A stretch of DNA of 64,000 nucleotides from Turicibacter bilis. Lineage in GTDB: Bacteria > Bacillota_I > Bacilli_A > MOL361 > Turicibacteraceae. Below the pieces are notes generated by a model. That model had not been told where the DNA came from. It made no database searches and saw only the letters and a program-made list of their open reading frames with translations. Every line of letters starts with the position of its first letter. The stretch's first letter is position 1. The stretch lies in the NCBI RefSeq assembly GCF_024499055.1, contig NZ_CP071249.1:1465001-1529000 (forward strand). Direction: 5' to 3'. The translations under genes and the position numbers were made by a program. Of the stretch, positions 1-10,080 are shown piece by piece.

Positions 1-466
1 CTTGTAAATTTTGACCGACTACATTTTCTCCATCCACCTCAATGACTAAATCATTTGCTAAAATTCCAGCTTCATCTGCCGGTGAATCAGGAAATGGCGA
101 TACAATCATTGTATACCCATTAACATTCGTTACTTCGCATCCAATCCCTGAATAAGTCTCTTCTAAGTGCTCAACAAAATTTTCATAGTCTGTCATTGTA
201 AAATATGTTGAATGAGGATCGCCTAAAGCATCAATCATTCCTGAAATAGCTCCATCAATTAAAGATTGGCTGTCACCTTCATAAAAATAATGATATGTCT
301 TTAATGCTTCATACACTTGATTAATTGAAGCTGTCTCCCCATAATTAGCTGGTGAAACAATAGTTTGAGCTGGATTTTTAGCTGGAAATACTAAAGATAG
401 TAATAATGTAACAACAGCTCCTAAACAAAAGCTTCCCACAAGTTGCAATACTCTCTTACGCTTCAT
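1..466 (-). CDS. ctpB: S41 carboxyl-terminal processing protease, partial (C-terminal part outside window)
   Basis: Only the first ~155 residues are in the window; the gene runs off the left edge. The visible part begins MKRKRVLQ, has one hydrophobic segment at about residues 9-28 (signal anchor), then the S41 N-terminal signature 'DALGDPHSTYFT' and a PDZ domain beginning 'YSGIGCEVTN' with 'VSPFPDSPADEAGI'. S41 proteases cut proteins near their C-termini outside the membrane; in Bacillus, CtpB cleaves SpoIVFA in pro-sigmaK activation and lies next to ftsEX, as here. The start ATG has a clear ribosome site (AAGGAGTGATTGC before ATG). A terminator separates it from the M23 gene, so it is probably its own unit. 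The catalytic Ser/Lys lie outside the window and cannot be checked. Confidence 0.88.
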   Translation of the reverse strand, partial: MKRKRVLQLVGSFCLGAVVTLLLSLVFPAKNPAQTIVSPANYGETASINQVYEALKTYHYFYEGDSQSLIDGAISGMIDALGDPHSTYFTMTDYENFVEHLEETYSGIGCEVTNVNGYTMIVSPFPDSPADEAGILANDLVIEVDGENVVGQNLQ

Positions 467-654
467 GCAATCACTCCTTTTAATTGAATATCTTCTATAC
501 CCTTTATATCATTTCCTAACGATACCAAAAAATGTAGACTTTATAGGATTATCTCTATTTTATCAATTTTTATTTTCTTTGTCATGATTATAAAATGGAA
601 TAAATTAGTTTATATTGTGGTTATTTGATATAATGACTTAATTTCATAAACAAT

Positions 655-684
655 AAAAAAGACATGTCATAACATGTCTTTTTT
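655..684 (-). terminator. Rho-independent terminator of the M23 hydrolase gene
   Basis: Hairpin AAAAAAGACATGT / ACATGTCTTTTTT with a 4-nt loop and a T run on the minus strand, directly after the TAG stop at 688. The interval 467-654 has no other convincing feature. Confidence 0.85.
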
Positions 685-687
685 CTA

Positions 688-1896
688 CTACCATGATGAT
701 GGGAAACTGATATAGTTTCTTGGATTAACAGCGTATGGATAATTATAGTATCCTTCATAAACCTCAAAATGTAAATGAGCTCCAAAAGAATTACCCGTGT
801 TCCCCATTGTACCTAACTGTGTTCCTCTTGATACTTGTTGACCAACAGATACATATGGAGCTGAATGCATATGTGCGTAAACCGTTGTCAAAATCTGTCC
901 ATTAACATTATGTGTAATCATAACATGGTTTCCATAGGCACTATGCCATCCTGCACGAATAACCGTTCCCGCCTGTGCAGCATAAACAGGGGTTGATGTA
1001 TCACCATAGTTTGCTAAGTCAATTCCTGTATGATTTGGATAACACATGAATTCACAGCTCACATATCCTGTTGCTAATGGAATCATAAATCCAGTTCCAC
1101 TAATGACACCACCGCTACTAGATGAACCTCCACTTGAAACAGGAGGAGGTGGCGTTTGCTCTAGAATTTTCTTTTGTTCTTCAGCAATAGAGATAATCTC
1201 AGCTGCCGATAAACGTTCACTTTCTAATTGTTGCATTTGTTTTGCTAATTCTTGTTTTTGTTGTTCTAACTTTTCTTGATAAGCTGTTAGAGTCTCACGC
1301 TCTACTTCTAAACTAGCTTTATTCTCAGCAAGCTCTTGCTTTTGAACCTTTAAAGTAGCCAGCATCGCTTGTTGTTGACTCACTAATAAACTTAGCTCAT
1401 CCATTGATTCTGCATCACTTTCTGCAAAGTGATTAACAACACGTAATCGACGAATAAAATCAACGATGCTATCTGATTCAGATAAGACTTGCAAAATAGT
1501 ATTTCCTCGAGATAAGCGTTGTGAAACACGCATACGTTCTGCAACAACTTCTTTAAGCTCTTGAATATCATTTTCTAATTTTTTGATTTCATTTTCACTA
1601 TTTTTAATTTCATTTTCTTTAATTGATATTTTCTTTTCAAATTCAGAAATAGCAGTTTCTGTTTCAGAGATTTTTTGGATCGTTGTACCCATATCTCCTT
1701 CTACAATATCAATCTCTTTTTGAACAGCAGCCTCTTTACTTTTTAAATCAGAAATCTGACTTTGCGCCTCACTAATAATGTCATTACACTCTTGTTTAGT
1801 GGAACATGTAGTAGCTGCATCTACTGTAAAAGAAAACTTTGGAATTAAACTAAGCATTAGAGCCAAACTTAACATTGTAAAAATCTTTTTTGACAT
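688..1896 (-). CDS. Secreted coiled-coil M23 (LytM) peptidoglycan hydrolase, PcsB/CwlO/EnvC-like
   Basis: 402 aa. A signal peptide (about 1-27, ending near TVDA) is followed by a long coiled coil (about 35-250, Glu/Lys/Gln heptads), a Pro/Gly/Ser linker (PPPPVSSGG) and a C-terminal LytM domain (about 270-395). Zinc-ligand motifs are intact: HTGID (HxxxD) and HLHFEV (HxH), so it should be an active endopeptidase. In pneumococci (PcsB), Bacillus (CwlO) and E. coli (EnvC), coiled-coil hydrolases or activators of this kind are gated by FtsEX. Here the gene lies 27 bp downstream of ftsX on the same strand, which strongly suggests the same partnership; the pairing itself is inference. The start has an upstream GGGAGGG ribosome site. 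Confidence 0.9.
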   Translation of the reverse strand: MSKKIFTMLSLALMLSLIPKFSFTVDAATTCSTKQECNDIISEAQSQISDLKSKEAAVQKEIDIVEGDMGTTIQKISETETAISEFEKKISIKENEIKNSENEIKKLENDIQELKEVVAERMRVSQRLSRGNTILQVLSESDSIVDFIRRLRVVNHFAESDAESMDELSLLVSQQQAMLATLKVQKQELAENKASLEVERETLTAYQEKLEQQKQELAKQMQQLESERLSAAEIISIAEEQKKILEQTPPPPVSSGGSSSSGGVISGTGFMIPLATGYVSCEFMCYPNHTGIDLANYGDTSTPVYAAQAGTVIRAGWHSAYGNHVMITHNVNGQILTTVYAHMHSAPYVSVGQQVSRGTQLGTMGNTGNSFGAHLHFEVYEGYYNYPYAVNPRNYISFPSSW

Positions 1897-1923
1897 ATTT
1901 ATTCCCTCCCTTACCTTAATGAA

Positions 1924-2838
1924 TTAGATTTTTAATGAATATTTAATAACTGCAAAGAAACTTCCCAATAAACTCACAATAATTGATAGAATTCCTATTA
2001 AAACACCTAATTCATAAACTGTTGGGAACGGTGCTGTCATTTGAAGCATCGGAATAACTAAAACGCCTCCGAATAATTCATATAAAAATTGGTAACCATA
2101 AATGGTAAATAAGATAGGACCTACAGCCCCTAAAATACCAATAATGAAACCTTCAATTAAGAATGGGACTGTAACATGTGAAACTGATGCTCCAACTAAT
2201 TTCATAATTTTCAATTCATTTTTACGTGCATAAATAGTTAATTTAATTGTATTTTGGATTAAGAATACAGCTAAGATTAATAAAATAACAACAATCCATG
2301 AGAATGACTTACGAATAATATTTGTAATATTAGAAAAAGCTGCTAACGATGATTCTTCACCATAATCCACATAATCAACACCATCAATCTCTTTAACGAC
2401 TTTAGCCACTTCATCCACATTCTTTACATCATCTGCAGCTACAACTACTGAATCTCGTAACGGATTTTCATCACTTGTATTTTCAAAGAAAGTGGCTAAC
2501 TCCGGATCATCTTCACCAATACGATTAATAAAATCCGTATACTCTTCTTCTTTTGTCGTATGAATAATATCTGCTACGTGCTCTTGCGATTTCATTAAAT
2601 CAATTGCCGCAGCAATTTGTTCTTCTGTTGCTTCTTTTGAGAACTCAACAAAAATTTTAATTTCACTTTCTACTTGCTCAGTAAAATTACTCGTATTATG
2701 AGCAAATAATACGAATAATGAACATAAACTTAAAGTTAAGGTTAAGGTAATGACTGATGAAAGTGACATGAATAAGTTATTCCAAATATTTTTAAATCCG
2801 TCTCGGATATAACGGAAAAATTGTCTAATTAGTTTCAT
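1924..2838 (-). CDS. ftsX: Cell division ABC transporter permease FtsX
   Basis: 304 aa. A cytoplasmic amphipathic N-terminus, TM1 (about 20-45), a large extracellular domain (about 50-170) and three further TM helices match the FtsX topology. It works with FtsE as a mechanotransducer controlling an extracytoplasmic hydrolase rather than as a pump. The first codons overlap the end of ftsE by 14 bp, so the two are translationally coupled, and the M23 hydrolase follows directly. In B. subtilis FtsEX also affects entry into sporulation. Identification by family order and topology is firm. Confidence 0.95.
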   Translation of the reverse strand: MKLIRQFFRYIRDGFKNIWNNLFMSLSSVITLTLTLSLCSLFVLFAHNTSNFTEQVESEIKIFVEFSKEATEEQIAAAIDLMKSQEHVADIIHTTKEEEYTDFINRIGEDDPELATFFENTSDENPLRDSVVVAADDVKNVDEVAKVVKEIDGVDYVDYGEESSLAAFSNITNIIRKSFSWIVVILLILAVFLIQNTIKLTIYARKNELKIMKLVGASVSHVTVPFLIEGFIIGILGAVGPILFTIYGYQFLYELFGGVLVIPMLQMTAPFPTVYELGVLIGILSIIVSLLGSFFAVIKYSLKI

Positions 2839-3508
2839 AGTAACCTTTCACCTCATCACTAAAAATTGTTCCATGATCAATTGTTATCACACGGCAATCT
2901 TGCTCAAAGATTAGCTCATGATCATGAGTTGCCATAATAATCGTTTTTCCTTCATCGTTTAATTTCTTTAAAATATTAACGATTTGAGTTGAATTTTCTG
3001 GATCTAAGTTTCCAGTTGGCTCATCGGCAATAATAATATCTGGGTTATTCGCAATGGCACGGGCAATTGCCACACGTTGCTGTTCTCCCCCTGATAATTG
3101 ATTAGGATAAAAACGCATTTTATTCGTTAATCCAACTAATTCAATAGCTGCTACTGCTTTTGCACGAACCTCTTTACTCGGCAATCCAATGGCTTCTAAA
3201 GCAAAAGCAACATTTTGATAAACCGTCATTTTCTGCAATAATTTAAAATCTTGGAATACGACACCAATTTGACGACGTAACTTTGGTACTTTAAAGCGGT
3301 TAAGTTTACTCACATTAAGTCCCTTAACCATAATTTGACCACCCGTAGATTTTTCTTGACGATTAATCATTTTTAAAAATGATGATTTCCCTGCCCCACT
3401 CGGCCCAATCACGAACAAGAACTCTCCCGGCTCAATTTGAATATTTATATTATGAAGCCCAATAACTCCATTTGCGTACTTTTTACTGACATTTGTAAAC
3501 TCAATCAT
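2825..3508 (-). CDS. ftsE: Cell division ATP-binding protein FtsE
   Basis: 227 aa, full length. Walker A is GPSGAGKSS (about residues 36-44), the ABC signature is [10 protein letters not shown], Walker B is [12 protein letters not shown], and the H-loop lies in MATHDHE. FtsE is the cytosolic ATPase of the FtsEX complex. It is the first gene of the ftsE-ftsX-M23 unit. The 286 bp between it and luxS hold the luxS terminator and, presumably, its promoter: a TATAAT-like hexamer is seen around 3543-3548 on the minus strand, but I find no good -35. Confidence 0.97.
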   Translation of the reverse strand: MIEFTNVSKKYANGVIGLHNINIQIEPGEFLFVIGPSGAGKSSFLKMINRQEKSTGGQIMVKGLNVSKLNRFKVPKLRRQIGVVFQDFKLLQKMTVYQNVAFALEAIGLPSKEVRAKAVAAIELVGLTNKMRFYPNQLSGGEQQRVAIARAIANNPDIIIADEPTGNLDPENSTQIVNILKKLNDEGKTIIMATHDHELIFEQDCRVITIDHGTIFSDEVKGYYETN

Positions 3509-3752
3509 AATCTCCCCACCTATCTCTAGACGTCTTTTCTCATTATAACATATCTGCCAGATACTTTCGTTTTCAATCCGGCAATTGCCAACAAATACTA
3601 ATATTTTTTATGTATATTTTTCAATAATCTTTCATTAACATTTTAGCATAATCAATTTTATATTAATAGAAAATGTCGAACAAAACAGGCTATCAAAGCC
3701 TTAAACTAATGACTTTTTACATTCTTTACACATTATAAAGTTTTTCTAAACC

Positions 3753-3794
3753 AAAAAAAGAGGAAAATCTCGTAAAAGATTCTCCTCTTTTTTA
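3753..3794 (-). terminator. Terminator after luxS
   Basis: Long hairpin with arms AAAGAGGAAAATCT and AGATTCTCCTCTTT (one mismatch), T-rich on the minus strand, abutting the luxS stop codon. Confidence 0.85.
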
Positions 3795-4274
3795 TTACGC
3801 TGGATAAACTAAATTAGCTTCTGTGATTTGGTTTAATGTATTTTCTAAGAAGGCCTTAGCTTCATATTTCGCCATTGGTAAATTCATATCTAAATAATTT
3901 CCACAATCGCGCGCACTTGCACCTGGAACGTCACCTTCATAATTCGCAACAAATTCAAAGGTTTCTTTAACTAAATCTACAATCTCTTCTGATTTTAGAT
4001 CGCCTTTTAAAATTAAATAGAACCCTGTACGACATCCCATTGGTCCAAAATAAATAGTCTGATCTGCTGCTGTTTCATGATTACGTAAAAATGTTGCAGC
4101 TAAATGTTCAATCGTATGAATTTCAGCAGTATTCATAACTGGTTCACGATTCGGTAATTTTGTACGAATATCAAATGTTGTTACGATTTCTTGTCCTATG
4201 ACATCTTGGCGTGAAACATAAATTCCACGTAATAAATCATCATGATTAACTGTAAAACTAGGAATCTTTTTCAT
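3795..4274 (-). CDS. luxS: S-ribosylhomocysteine lyase LuxS (AI-2 synthase)
   Basis: 159 aa. LuxS splits S-ribosylhomocysteine into homocysteine and DPD, the precursor of autoinducer-2. The metal ligands are visible as HTIEH (HxxEH) and the later Cys in ASARDCGNY; the catalytic Cys is in PMGCRTG. An in-frame ATG lies 24 bp upstream (4298), but it sits inside the ribosome site AAAGGAGTGAAGGAGAT, so translation should start at the second Met (MKKIPSF), the usual LuxS N-terminus. It follows prfB on the same strand with a gap of about 100 bp. Confidence 0.96.
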   Translation of the reverse strand: MKKIPSFTVNHDDLLRGIYVSRQDVIGQEIVTTFDIRTKLPNREPVMNTAEIHTIEHLAATFLRNHETAADQTIYFGPMGCRTGFYLILKGDLKSEEIVDLVKETFEFVANYEGDVPGASARDCGNYLDMNLPMAKYEAKAFLENTLNQITEANLVYPA

Positions 4275-4377
4275 ATCTCCTTCACTCCTTTTACTCACTA
4301 CTTATATTTAAATTCATTATACATGTAATCTGTGTATCTTTCTATCTATAGCATGAGTTATCCACAAACTTCCACCG

Positions 4378-5475
4378 TTAGATACTATGTCTTAAATAAG
4401 CATCAATAAATCCATCTAAATCGCCATCCATAACACCTTGGACATTTCCCACCTCATATGATGTGCGATGATCTTTAACTAATGAGTACGGATGGAAAAC
4501 ATATGAGCGAATCTGACTTCCCCATCCAATCTCTTTAACTTCACCACGGATTTTTGCTAACTCCGCTTCTTGTTCCTCTAACTTACGTTGATATAACTTA
4601 GATTTTAACATCTCCATCGCAGCTTCACGGTTTTTAATCTGTGAACGTTGGTTTTGGCATGTAACAATCGTATTCGTTGGTAAATGCGTAATACGTACCG
4701 CTGAATCAGTTGTATTAATGTGCTGACCACCTGCTCCACTTGCGCGGTACGTATCAATTTTTAAATCTTCAGCACGAATTTCGATATCAATATCTCCTGA
4801 GAATTCAGGCATGACATCACAAGAACAGAATGACGTATGACGACGCCCCCCTGAATCAAATGGAGAAATACGAACTAAACGATGTACGCCACGCTCGGCT
4901 TTAAAATAACCAAATGCATTTGTTCCTTTAATTTTGATTGTTACGCTTTTAATTCCAGCCTCTTCACCTACTAGATAATCTAAAACTTCTACTTTAAACC
5001 CTTTACGTTCAGCATAACGCGTATACATACGATATAACATTTCAGCCCAGTCTTGTGATTCTGTTCCACCCGCACCTGGATGTAGTTCTAAAATAGCATT
5101 GTTTGCATCATATGGACCACTTAATAAAATTTCTAATTCAAACTTATTTAACTTCTCACTGACTTCGCTAATCTGTGATTCAAGTTCAACTTGTAAGTCC
5201 TCATCGGGTTCTTCTAAAATTAACTCAAAAGCAACGGCTAAATCTTCTACTTCACCTTCTAAAGTATAGAATGTATTAACTTTATCTTTGATTGCATTGG
5301 CTGCATTAATAACTTCTTGAGCTTTACGTTGATCATCCCAAAAACCTACCGCTTGCATCTTTGCATCATACTCTTTAATCTCAGCTTCTTTTTGCTCAAC
5401 ATTTAAAGATTCTTTAAATTGAGAGATACGTTCAGACATTTTCTTGATTTCTGTTCTTATTTCATGAATTTCCAT
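4378..5475 (-). CDS. prfB: Peptide chain release factor 2 (RF2), no programmed frameshift
   Basis: 365 aa. RF2 reads UGA and UAA stops. The codon-recognition tripeptide SPF is in RISPFDSGG and the peptidyl-hydrolysis motif GGQ in [10 protein letters not shown], the residue modified by PrmC (38072-38923). Most bacteria carry an in-frame UGA near codon 25 and need a +1 frameshift autoregulated by RF2. Here the reading frame runs straight through that region ([14 protein letters not shown]) with no stop. I start at the ATG 4 codons after a possible GTG at 5487, because GGTGA is well spaced before it. The gene precedes luxS and follows secA, separated by about 570 bp. Confidence 0.96.
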   Translation of the reverse strand: MEIHEIRTEIKKMSERISQFKESLNVEQKEAEIKEYDAKMQAVGFWDDQRKAQEVINAANAIKDKVNTFYTLEGEVEDLAVAFELILEEPDEDLQVELESQISEVSEKLNKFELEILLSGPYDANNAILELHPGAGGTESQDWAEMLYRMYTRYAERKGFKVEVLDYLVGEEAGIKSVTIKIKGTNAFGYFKAERGVHRLVRISPFDSGGRRHTSFCSCDVMPEFSGDIDIEIRAEDLKIDTYRASGAGGQHINTTDSAVRITHLPTNTIVTCQNQRSQIKNREAAMEMLKSKLYQRKLEEQEAELAKIRGEVKEIGWGSQIRSYVFHPYSLVKDHRTSYEVGNVQGVMDGDLDGFIDAYLRHSI

Positions 5476-6045
5476 CTCTGTCACCACTTCTTTATATCAA
5501 TTTTCATGTTTTTAAAATTGTTATCATAAACGCAAAACAAGTTCAAAAGATTATCATTATGATATCCTTGAACGATATAAGAAGCAGTAATTTTTTTACA
5601 CTGTAAAAAATGTTACTGCTTCTATAATTAGCCTATATTTATGATATTTTAAGACTATTAATTTGATCGACTCTATATTGAATAATGATCTATTTCTATA
5701 TATAAACAGATAAGTATTCTACATCTTAAGTAGCAAATAAAAAATACTGATATGTTTTACCTATCTAGGCAACCTATAGTCCAGTTAAAAATTTTCTCTC
5801 AAGAAAATTTATCTCGACTTATATATATAGAAAACAAAAGGTTTTTCATATTTTTCAATCACACTTAGTTCCCAAGTCCTTTTGAGACTAAGACCAACTA
5901 TAGTAGCGATGAATCACCTAGCAGTTTTGCTCGCAAAATAATTCTCCATTACTAGGGGTTAAAAGTTTTTATGATATGAAAACTTATTTCAACTTATATA
6001 TAGAATCGCCTACTATTAACAGTTGATGGTAAAAGTAGATAATTA
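5476..6045. other. 570-bp gap between secA and prfB: inverted and degenerate direct repeats, no gene
   Basis: No coding sequence or tRNA seen. A hairpin at 5581-5622 pairs GAAGCAGTAA with TTACTGCTTC around an inner TTTTTTACA/TGTAAAAAA stem; it lacks a T tail on either side, so it is an imperfect terminator at best for secA. Two related segments lie at about 5777-5832 and 5945-6006, each with a TATATATAAGT(T/C)GA-like block followed on the minus strand by a TTTTC...AAAA hairpin and TTTTAAC. It may be a decayed repeat element. Confidence 0.45.
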
Positions 6046-8571
6046 TTAATTATCATTTCCACAACATTGTTTATATTTCTTCCCGCTTCCACATGGACAC
6101 TCATCATTACGTCCTACTTTTTCAGTTTTACGTGTGACAGGGCGTTTTTTCTCTTCTTTTCCACTATTCGTCGCGGTTGGTTTAGCCACTTCTTCACGTT
6201 GTAAGTTTTGACGAATTTCTGCGCGTAAGATATAACGTGTTACATCATCTTCAATACGCTCAATTAAACGATTAAACATTTCAAATCCTTCACTTTGATA
6301 TTCATGTAATGGATTGATTTGACCATACGAACGTAAATGGATTCCTTGGCGTAATGCATCCATGGCATCAATATGGTTCATCCAGTGCGTATCAACGACA
6401 CGTAAAACAATAACTTTTTGGAATTCATGGAAGATTGAAGAGTCAATAGATTGCTCTTTTTGACGGTAATCATCTTTAACAAGATTAGCAATGTACTCAA
6501 TCATTTCAGCCTCTGTTTTTCCTTCAAGTGCTGATAATTCTACTTTATTCACTGGGAATAAGTTCGTATTTAAGTAATTTAATAATCCTTCATAATTATA
6601 TTCAGGAGCATCCTTTTGTTTTGAATCTTGTGCTTCTCCTACTGAATAAGTATGAACTAAGCGTGTTACTGAAGAGTCAATCATACCAAAGATAACATCT
6701 GTTAAGTCTTCCGTTTCTAAAATATCTTGACGTTGTCCATAAATGACTTCACGTTGACGACGGATGACATCATCATATTCCAGTAAATTTTTACGCATAT
6801 CATAGTTGTTACCTTCTACACGTTTTTGTGCTGATTCAACCGCTTTAGTAACCATTTTACTTTCAATTGGCTCATTTTCATCCATTCCTAATTTATCAAC
6901 CATCGTATGCATGCGATCAGAACCGAAACGACGCATTAATTCATCTTGGAATGATAAGTAGAAACGTGTATATCCTGGATCTCCTTGACGTCCAGAACGT
7001 CCACGTAACTGATTATCAATACGACGTGATTCATGACGCTCTGTCCCAATAACCGCTAATCCACCTAAAGCCTTCACTTCATCTGTTAACTTGATGTCTG
7101 TCCCACGACCAGCCATATTTGTCGCGATTGTAACAGCACCCTTTTTCCCAGCATCCATGATAATCTCAGCTTCACGCTCATGGTTCTTCGCATTTAAGAC
7201 GTTATGTGGAATACCTTTACGTTTTAATAATTGTGAGATATATTCTGATGTTTCAACGGCTACTGTCCCTAATAAAACAGGTTGTCCTTGTTTATGACGC
7301 TCAATAACATCATTAACAACCGCGTTAAACTTCGCATTCATATCTTTATAAACTAAATCTGGTGCATCTTGACGGGCAATTGGACGGTTCGTTGGAATCT
7401 CAACAACCATCATATTATAAATATTACGGAACTCTTCTTCTTCTGTTTTAGCTGTCCCTGTCATTCCTGATAATTTACTATATAAACGGAATAAATTCTG
7501 GAATGTAATTGTTGCTAATGTTGATGTTTCTTGCTTAATCGATACACCTTCTTTTGCTTGAATCGCTTGGTGAAGACCTTCAGAATAAGCACGACCCTTC
7601 ATTAAACGTCCTGTAAATTGGTCAACAATTACAACTTCATCTTCTTGAATGACGTAGTCTACGTCACGAGCCATCACATAGTTTGCTTTTAAGGCATTAT
7701 TGATATGGTGTAATAAGACGGCATGTTTAATATCGTATAAGTTCTCAATACGGAATGTGCGTTCTGCCTTTTCAATTCCGCCTTCATTTAATTGAATATT
7801 TTTTGTTTTAATATCGATGTTGTAATCTTCTTCATCTTTTAATGTTTTAACAAAACGGTCAGCATGCGCGTATAAGTTTGCTGTACGTTTTTGTCCACCT
7901 GAGATAATTAATGGCGTACGGGCCTCATCAATTAAAATGGAATCAACCTCATCCACAATGGCATAATTTAATTTACGTTGTACCATTTGTTTTGCATATA
8001 GCACCATATGATCACGTAAGTAATCGAATCCTAATTCATTATTCGTTGAATATGTAATATCGCATGCATATTGTTTCTTCTTCTCTTCAGACGGCATCCC
8101 TGCTAAGTTTAAACCAACTGTTAGTCCAAGCCAACGATATAATTCACCCATTTCACGAGCATCACGACTCGCTAAATATTCATTGACTGTAATAATATGT
8201 ACCCCTTTACCTTCTAAGGCATTTAAGTAAGCTGGCATCGTTGAAGTTAAAGTTTTACCCTCACCTGTTCTCATCTCAGCGATGTTCCCGCCGTGTAAAG
8301 CAATCCCCCCGATAATTTGTACTTTATATGGTTTCATACCAAGTACACGAGTTGATGCTTCACGAACAACAGCAAATGCTTCAACTAATAAATCATCTAG
8401 CGTTTCCCCTTTTTCAATTCTCTCTTTGAACTCTAGCGTTTTATTTTGAAGTTGCTCATCTGTTAACCCTTGCATATGTGGTTCTAAAGCAATTACTTCA
8501 TCTGCTAATTTATCAGCACGTTTTAATACTTTCACACTTGGATCTAACATTTTCTTAATTGCTGAAATCAT
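6046..8571 (-). CDS. secA: Preprotein translocase ATPase SecA
   Basis: 841 aa, normal length. The motor that drives unfolded preproteins through SecYEG. Walker A is in [11 protein letters not shown], the DEVD box in IVDEVDSI, helicase motif VI in [11 protein letters not shown]. The C-terminal zinc-binding tail is complete ([14 protein letters not shown]), the site that binds SecB or ribosomes in other species. Three ATGs lie in a row at the start; the third (8571) gives the best spacing from AAGGAG and is used here, though either of the others would add only one or two Met. It sits downstream of hpf but beyond two hairpins, so it probably has its own promoter. Confidence 0.97.
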   Translation of the reverse strand: MISAIKKMLDPSVKVLKRADKLADEVIALEPHMQGLTDEQLQNKTLEFKERIEKGETLDDLLVEAFAVVREASTRVLGMKPYKVQIIGGIALHGGNIAEMRTGEGKTLTSTMPAYLNALEGKGVHIITVNEYLASRDAREMGELYRWLGLTVGLNLAGMPSEEKKKQYACDITYSTNNELGFDYLRDHMVLYAKQMVQRKLNYAIVDEVDSILIDEARTPLIISGGQKRTANLYAHADRFVKTLKDEEDYNIDIKTKNIQLNEGGIEKAERTFRIENLYDIKHAVLLHHINNALKANYVMARDVDYVIQEDEVVIVDQFTGRLMKGRAYSEGLHQAIQAKEGVSIKQETSTLATITFQNLFRLYSKLSGMTGTAKTEEEEFRNIYNMMVVEIPTNRPIARQDAPDLVYKDMNAKFNAVVNDVIERHKQGQPVLLGTVAVETSEYISQLLKRKGIPHNVLNAKNHEREAEIIMDAGKKGAVTIATNMAGRGTDIKLTDEVKALGGLAVIGTERHESRRIDNQLRGRSGRQGDPGYTRFYLSFQDELMRRFGSDRMHTMVDKLGMDENEPIESKMVTKAVESAQKRVEGNNYDMRKNLLEYDDVIRRQREVIYGQRQDILETEDLTDVIFGMIDSSVTRLVHTYSVGEAQDSKQKDAPEYNYEGLLNYLNTNLFPVNKVELSALEGKTEAEMIEYIANLVKDDYRQKEQSIDSSIFHEFQKVIVLRVVDTHWMNHIDAMDALRQGIHLRSYGQINPLHEYQSEGFEMFNRLIERIEDDVTRYILRAEIRQNLQREEVAKPTATNSGKEEKKRPVTRKTEKVGRNDECPCGSGKKYKQCCGNDN

Positions 8572-8807
8572 CATCATCGCTCCTTGTCTATCGTTAACTA
8601 ACCTATGCTAGCTAATACTCTGTTTATTAACATAATGTTACCACTTTTGAATAAACATGTACACAAAAAATCCCCATATGGACATAATGTTACCTAATTT
8701 TTGTCACCTTCCTCTTTTGAAAGATGAACTTCAAGTCTTTATTCCAACGAAAACCGATCACACTTATTCCAAACTTCCCTTTATTTCTAGCACATTTGCT
8801 TCCGATA

Positions 8808-8836
8808 TAAAAGGCTACCTCTAACTAGAGACAGCC
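8808..8836 (-). terminator. Terminator downstream of hpf
   Basis: On the minus strand GGCT(GT)CTCT loops back on AGAG(GT)AGCC and is followed by TTTTATAT. It lies 77 bp after the hpf stop. Confidence 0.65.
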
Positions 8837-8877
8837 CTCAAATGAATGCAGATAGATTTTTAAATACACACTAAAGA

Positions 8878-8895
8878 GACTATCCTCAGATAGTC
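8878..8895 (-). terminator. First hairpin after hpf
   Basis: 7-bp perfect stem GACTATC/GATAGTC with a 4-nt loop, followed on the minus strand by TCTCTTTAG. The T tail is weak, so it may act together with the stronger hairpin at 8808-8836. Confidence 0.5.
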
Positions 8896-8913
8896 CCTTC
8901 TAATAATCATCAA

Positions 8914-9462
8914 TTAGTTATTTGTTTCAATAACAGCATATTTACCATCGTTACGACGATATACCACACAAACAGCATCAACCGCCATATCGCGATAAAC
9001 ATAAAAATCATGTCCTAATAACTCTAATTGCATAATGGCTTCTTCAACGTCCATTGGTTTTAAATGAACATTTTTCACTTTATAAGGGACCTCATCCTCT
9101 TCATTATAAACCTCTGGTGTATCATCAATCGTAATGAAGTAATTACTAATTCCTTCACGCTCACGGATTTTTTTATTCGCCTTCGTTTTATGACGACGGA
9201 TTTGACGTTCTAACTTATCTACAACTAAATCAATCGCTGCATATAAATCATCACTCGCTTCCTCAGCACGTAAGATAAATTGATTACCTGGAATAGTGAC
9301 CTCTACTTTTTGAATCACATCATAGATTTTAATGTAGACGCGAGCCTCTAAATCTTGGTTCGTAGGTAAGAATCGTTGTAAACTTCCCACTTTTTCCTCG
9401 ATATAATTTCTAATTGCATCCGTTACGTTGAAACGATTAGCTCCCCTGATTTGAATTCTCAT
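8914..9462 (-). CDS. hpf: Ribosome hibernation promoting factor, long form
   Basis: 182 aa. N-terminal S30AE/RaiA domain (about 1-100, beginning MRIQIRGANRFNVTDAIRNY) and C-terminal dimerisation domain (about 125-180, HLKPMDVEEAIMQLELLGHDFYVY region). Long HPF joins two 70S ribosomes into inactive 100S dimers in stationary phase. The start is the ATG with AGGAG 8 nt upstream; an earlier GTG overlaps that site and is unlikely. The position between comFC and secA is as in Bacillus. Lower 5' flank: a TATTATAATA box lies about 25 bp upstream. Confidence 0.95.
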   Translation of the reverse strand: MRIQIRGANRFNVTDAIRNYIEEKVGSLQRFLPTNQDLEARVYIKIYDVIQKVEVTIPGNQFILRAEEASDDLYAAIDLVVDKLERQIRRHKTKANKKIREREGISNYFITIDDTPEVYNEEDEVPYKVKNVHLKPMDVEEAIMQLELLGHDFYVYRDMAVDAVCVVYRRNDGKYAVIETNN

Positions 9463-9669
9463 TAGAATCACTCCTATCTATCTGATGTACCTTTATTATA
9501 ATATAAACCCCAGCAAAAAGAAAGCGGTTTCCGTTTTTTGTCGAACATAAAACTGTTACATAAAACGGATTATAAACTTCTTTGTCGAACTCCTTCTTTA
9601 TTAAAAAGAGATTTATATCATTTTAATCAAAATTAGTGAATTCTATACCTCTAAAACGGTTATAAATTT

Positions 9670-10080
9670 TTAATAAATTCTGATGGTCTCATTTGAAATG
9701 TTATCTAACGAAACAAAAATCAATTGAAGTTTCTCTCTTTCTTGCTTGGATAATCGTTTCTCTACCTGCTCTAATAAAATATCCATTCATGGATAAGGGC
9801 CCTGTGATACAGGATTTAAAATCATAATATGAGATTTTAATTTTAATTGTCTCTTAATCTCTTGATAATATGCCGAAATAAATAATTGAACTAAAATGAG
9901 ATCTCCTTTTTTCAATCGCTCTACAACTTCAGTCATCCATTCATTTTGTTCAAATAAACAAGGTCCCTTCTTCCTAACCAAGTATTGTTGACAAGTCGCA
10001 CAAATTATTGGCGGTTCAAGCGCTAACAACTCTTGAAATCGGTTAATAACGATAAATTGATAACAAACTAGACATCTCAT
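9670..10080 (-). pseudogene. comFC: comFC remnant: in-frame TGA and shortened phosphoribosyltransferase part
   Basis: The first ORF (97 aa, stop TGA at 9787-9789) begins with the ComFC zinc finger (CLVC...CATC). The same frame continues after the TGA as MDILLEQVEKRL... for 38 more codons to TAA at 9670. The end (IFVSLDNISNETIRIY) sits where ComFC proteins have their PRPP-binding 'VDDIxTTG' motif but has lost its key residues. Even with readthrough the product would be about 136 aa, far below the usual 220-240. Family knowledge: ComFC is needed for DNA uptake in transformation. It overlaps the 3' end of comFA by 38 bp and has its own AAAGAGGAG ribosome site. It could still make a small zinc-finger protein; I judge it decayed. 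Confidence 0.7.

Larger units (their letters stand above)
8572..8913. other. 342-bp gap between hpf and secA: hpf terminators, otherwise nothing recognised
   Basis: The right half holds two hairpins downstream of hpf. The left half should contain the secA promoter, but I see no convincing -35/-10 pair. No ORF or RNA gene is visible. Confidence 0.5.

Noticed and set aside
4358-4366. Perfect DnaA-box-like TTATCCACA (also at 22264-22272 and 61274-61282)
   Set aside because: The three sites are isolated and far apart, and two lie inside terminator stems; no cluster or AT-rich unwinding region typical of oriC.
5581-5622. secA terminator
   Set aside because: The hairpin is strong but far from the stop codon (more than 400 bp) and has no T tail, so I list it only as an inverted repeat.
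9787-9789. TGA read as tryptophan in comFC
   Set aside because: Other genes here end in TGA, release factor 2 is intact, and Trp is coded by TGG throughout.
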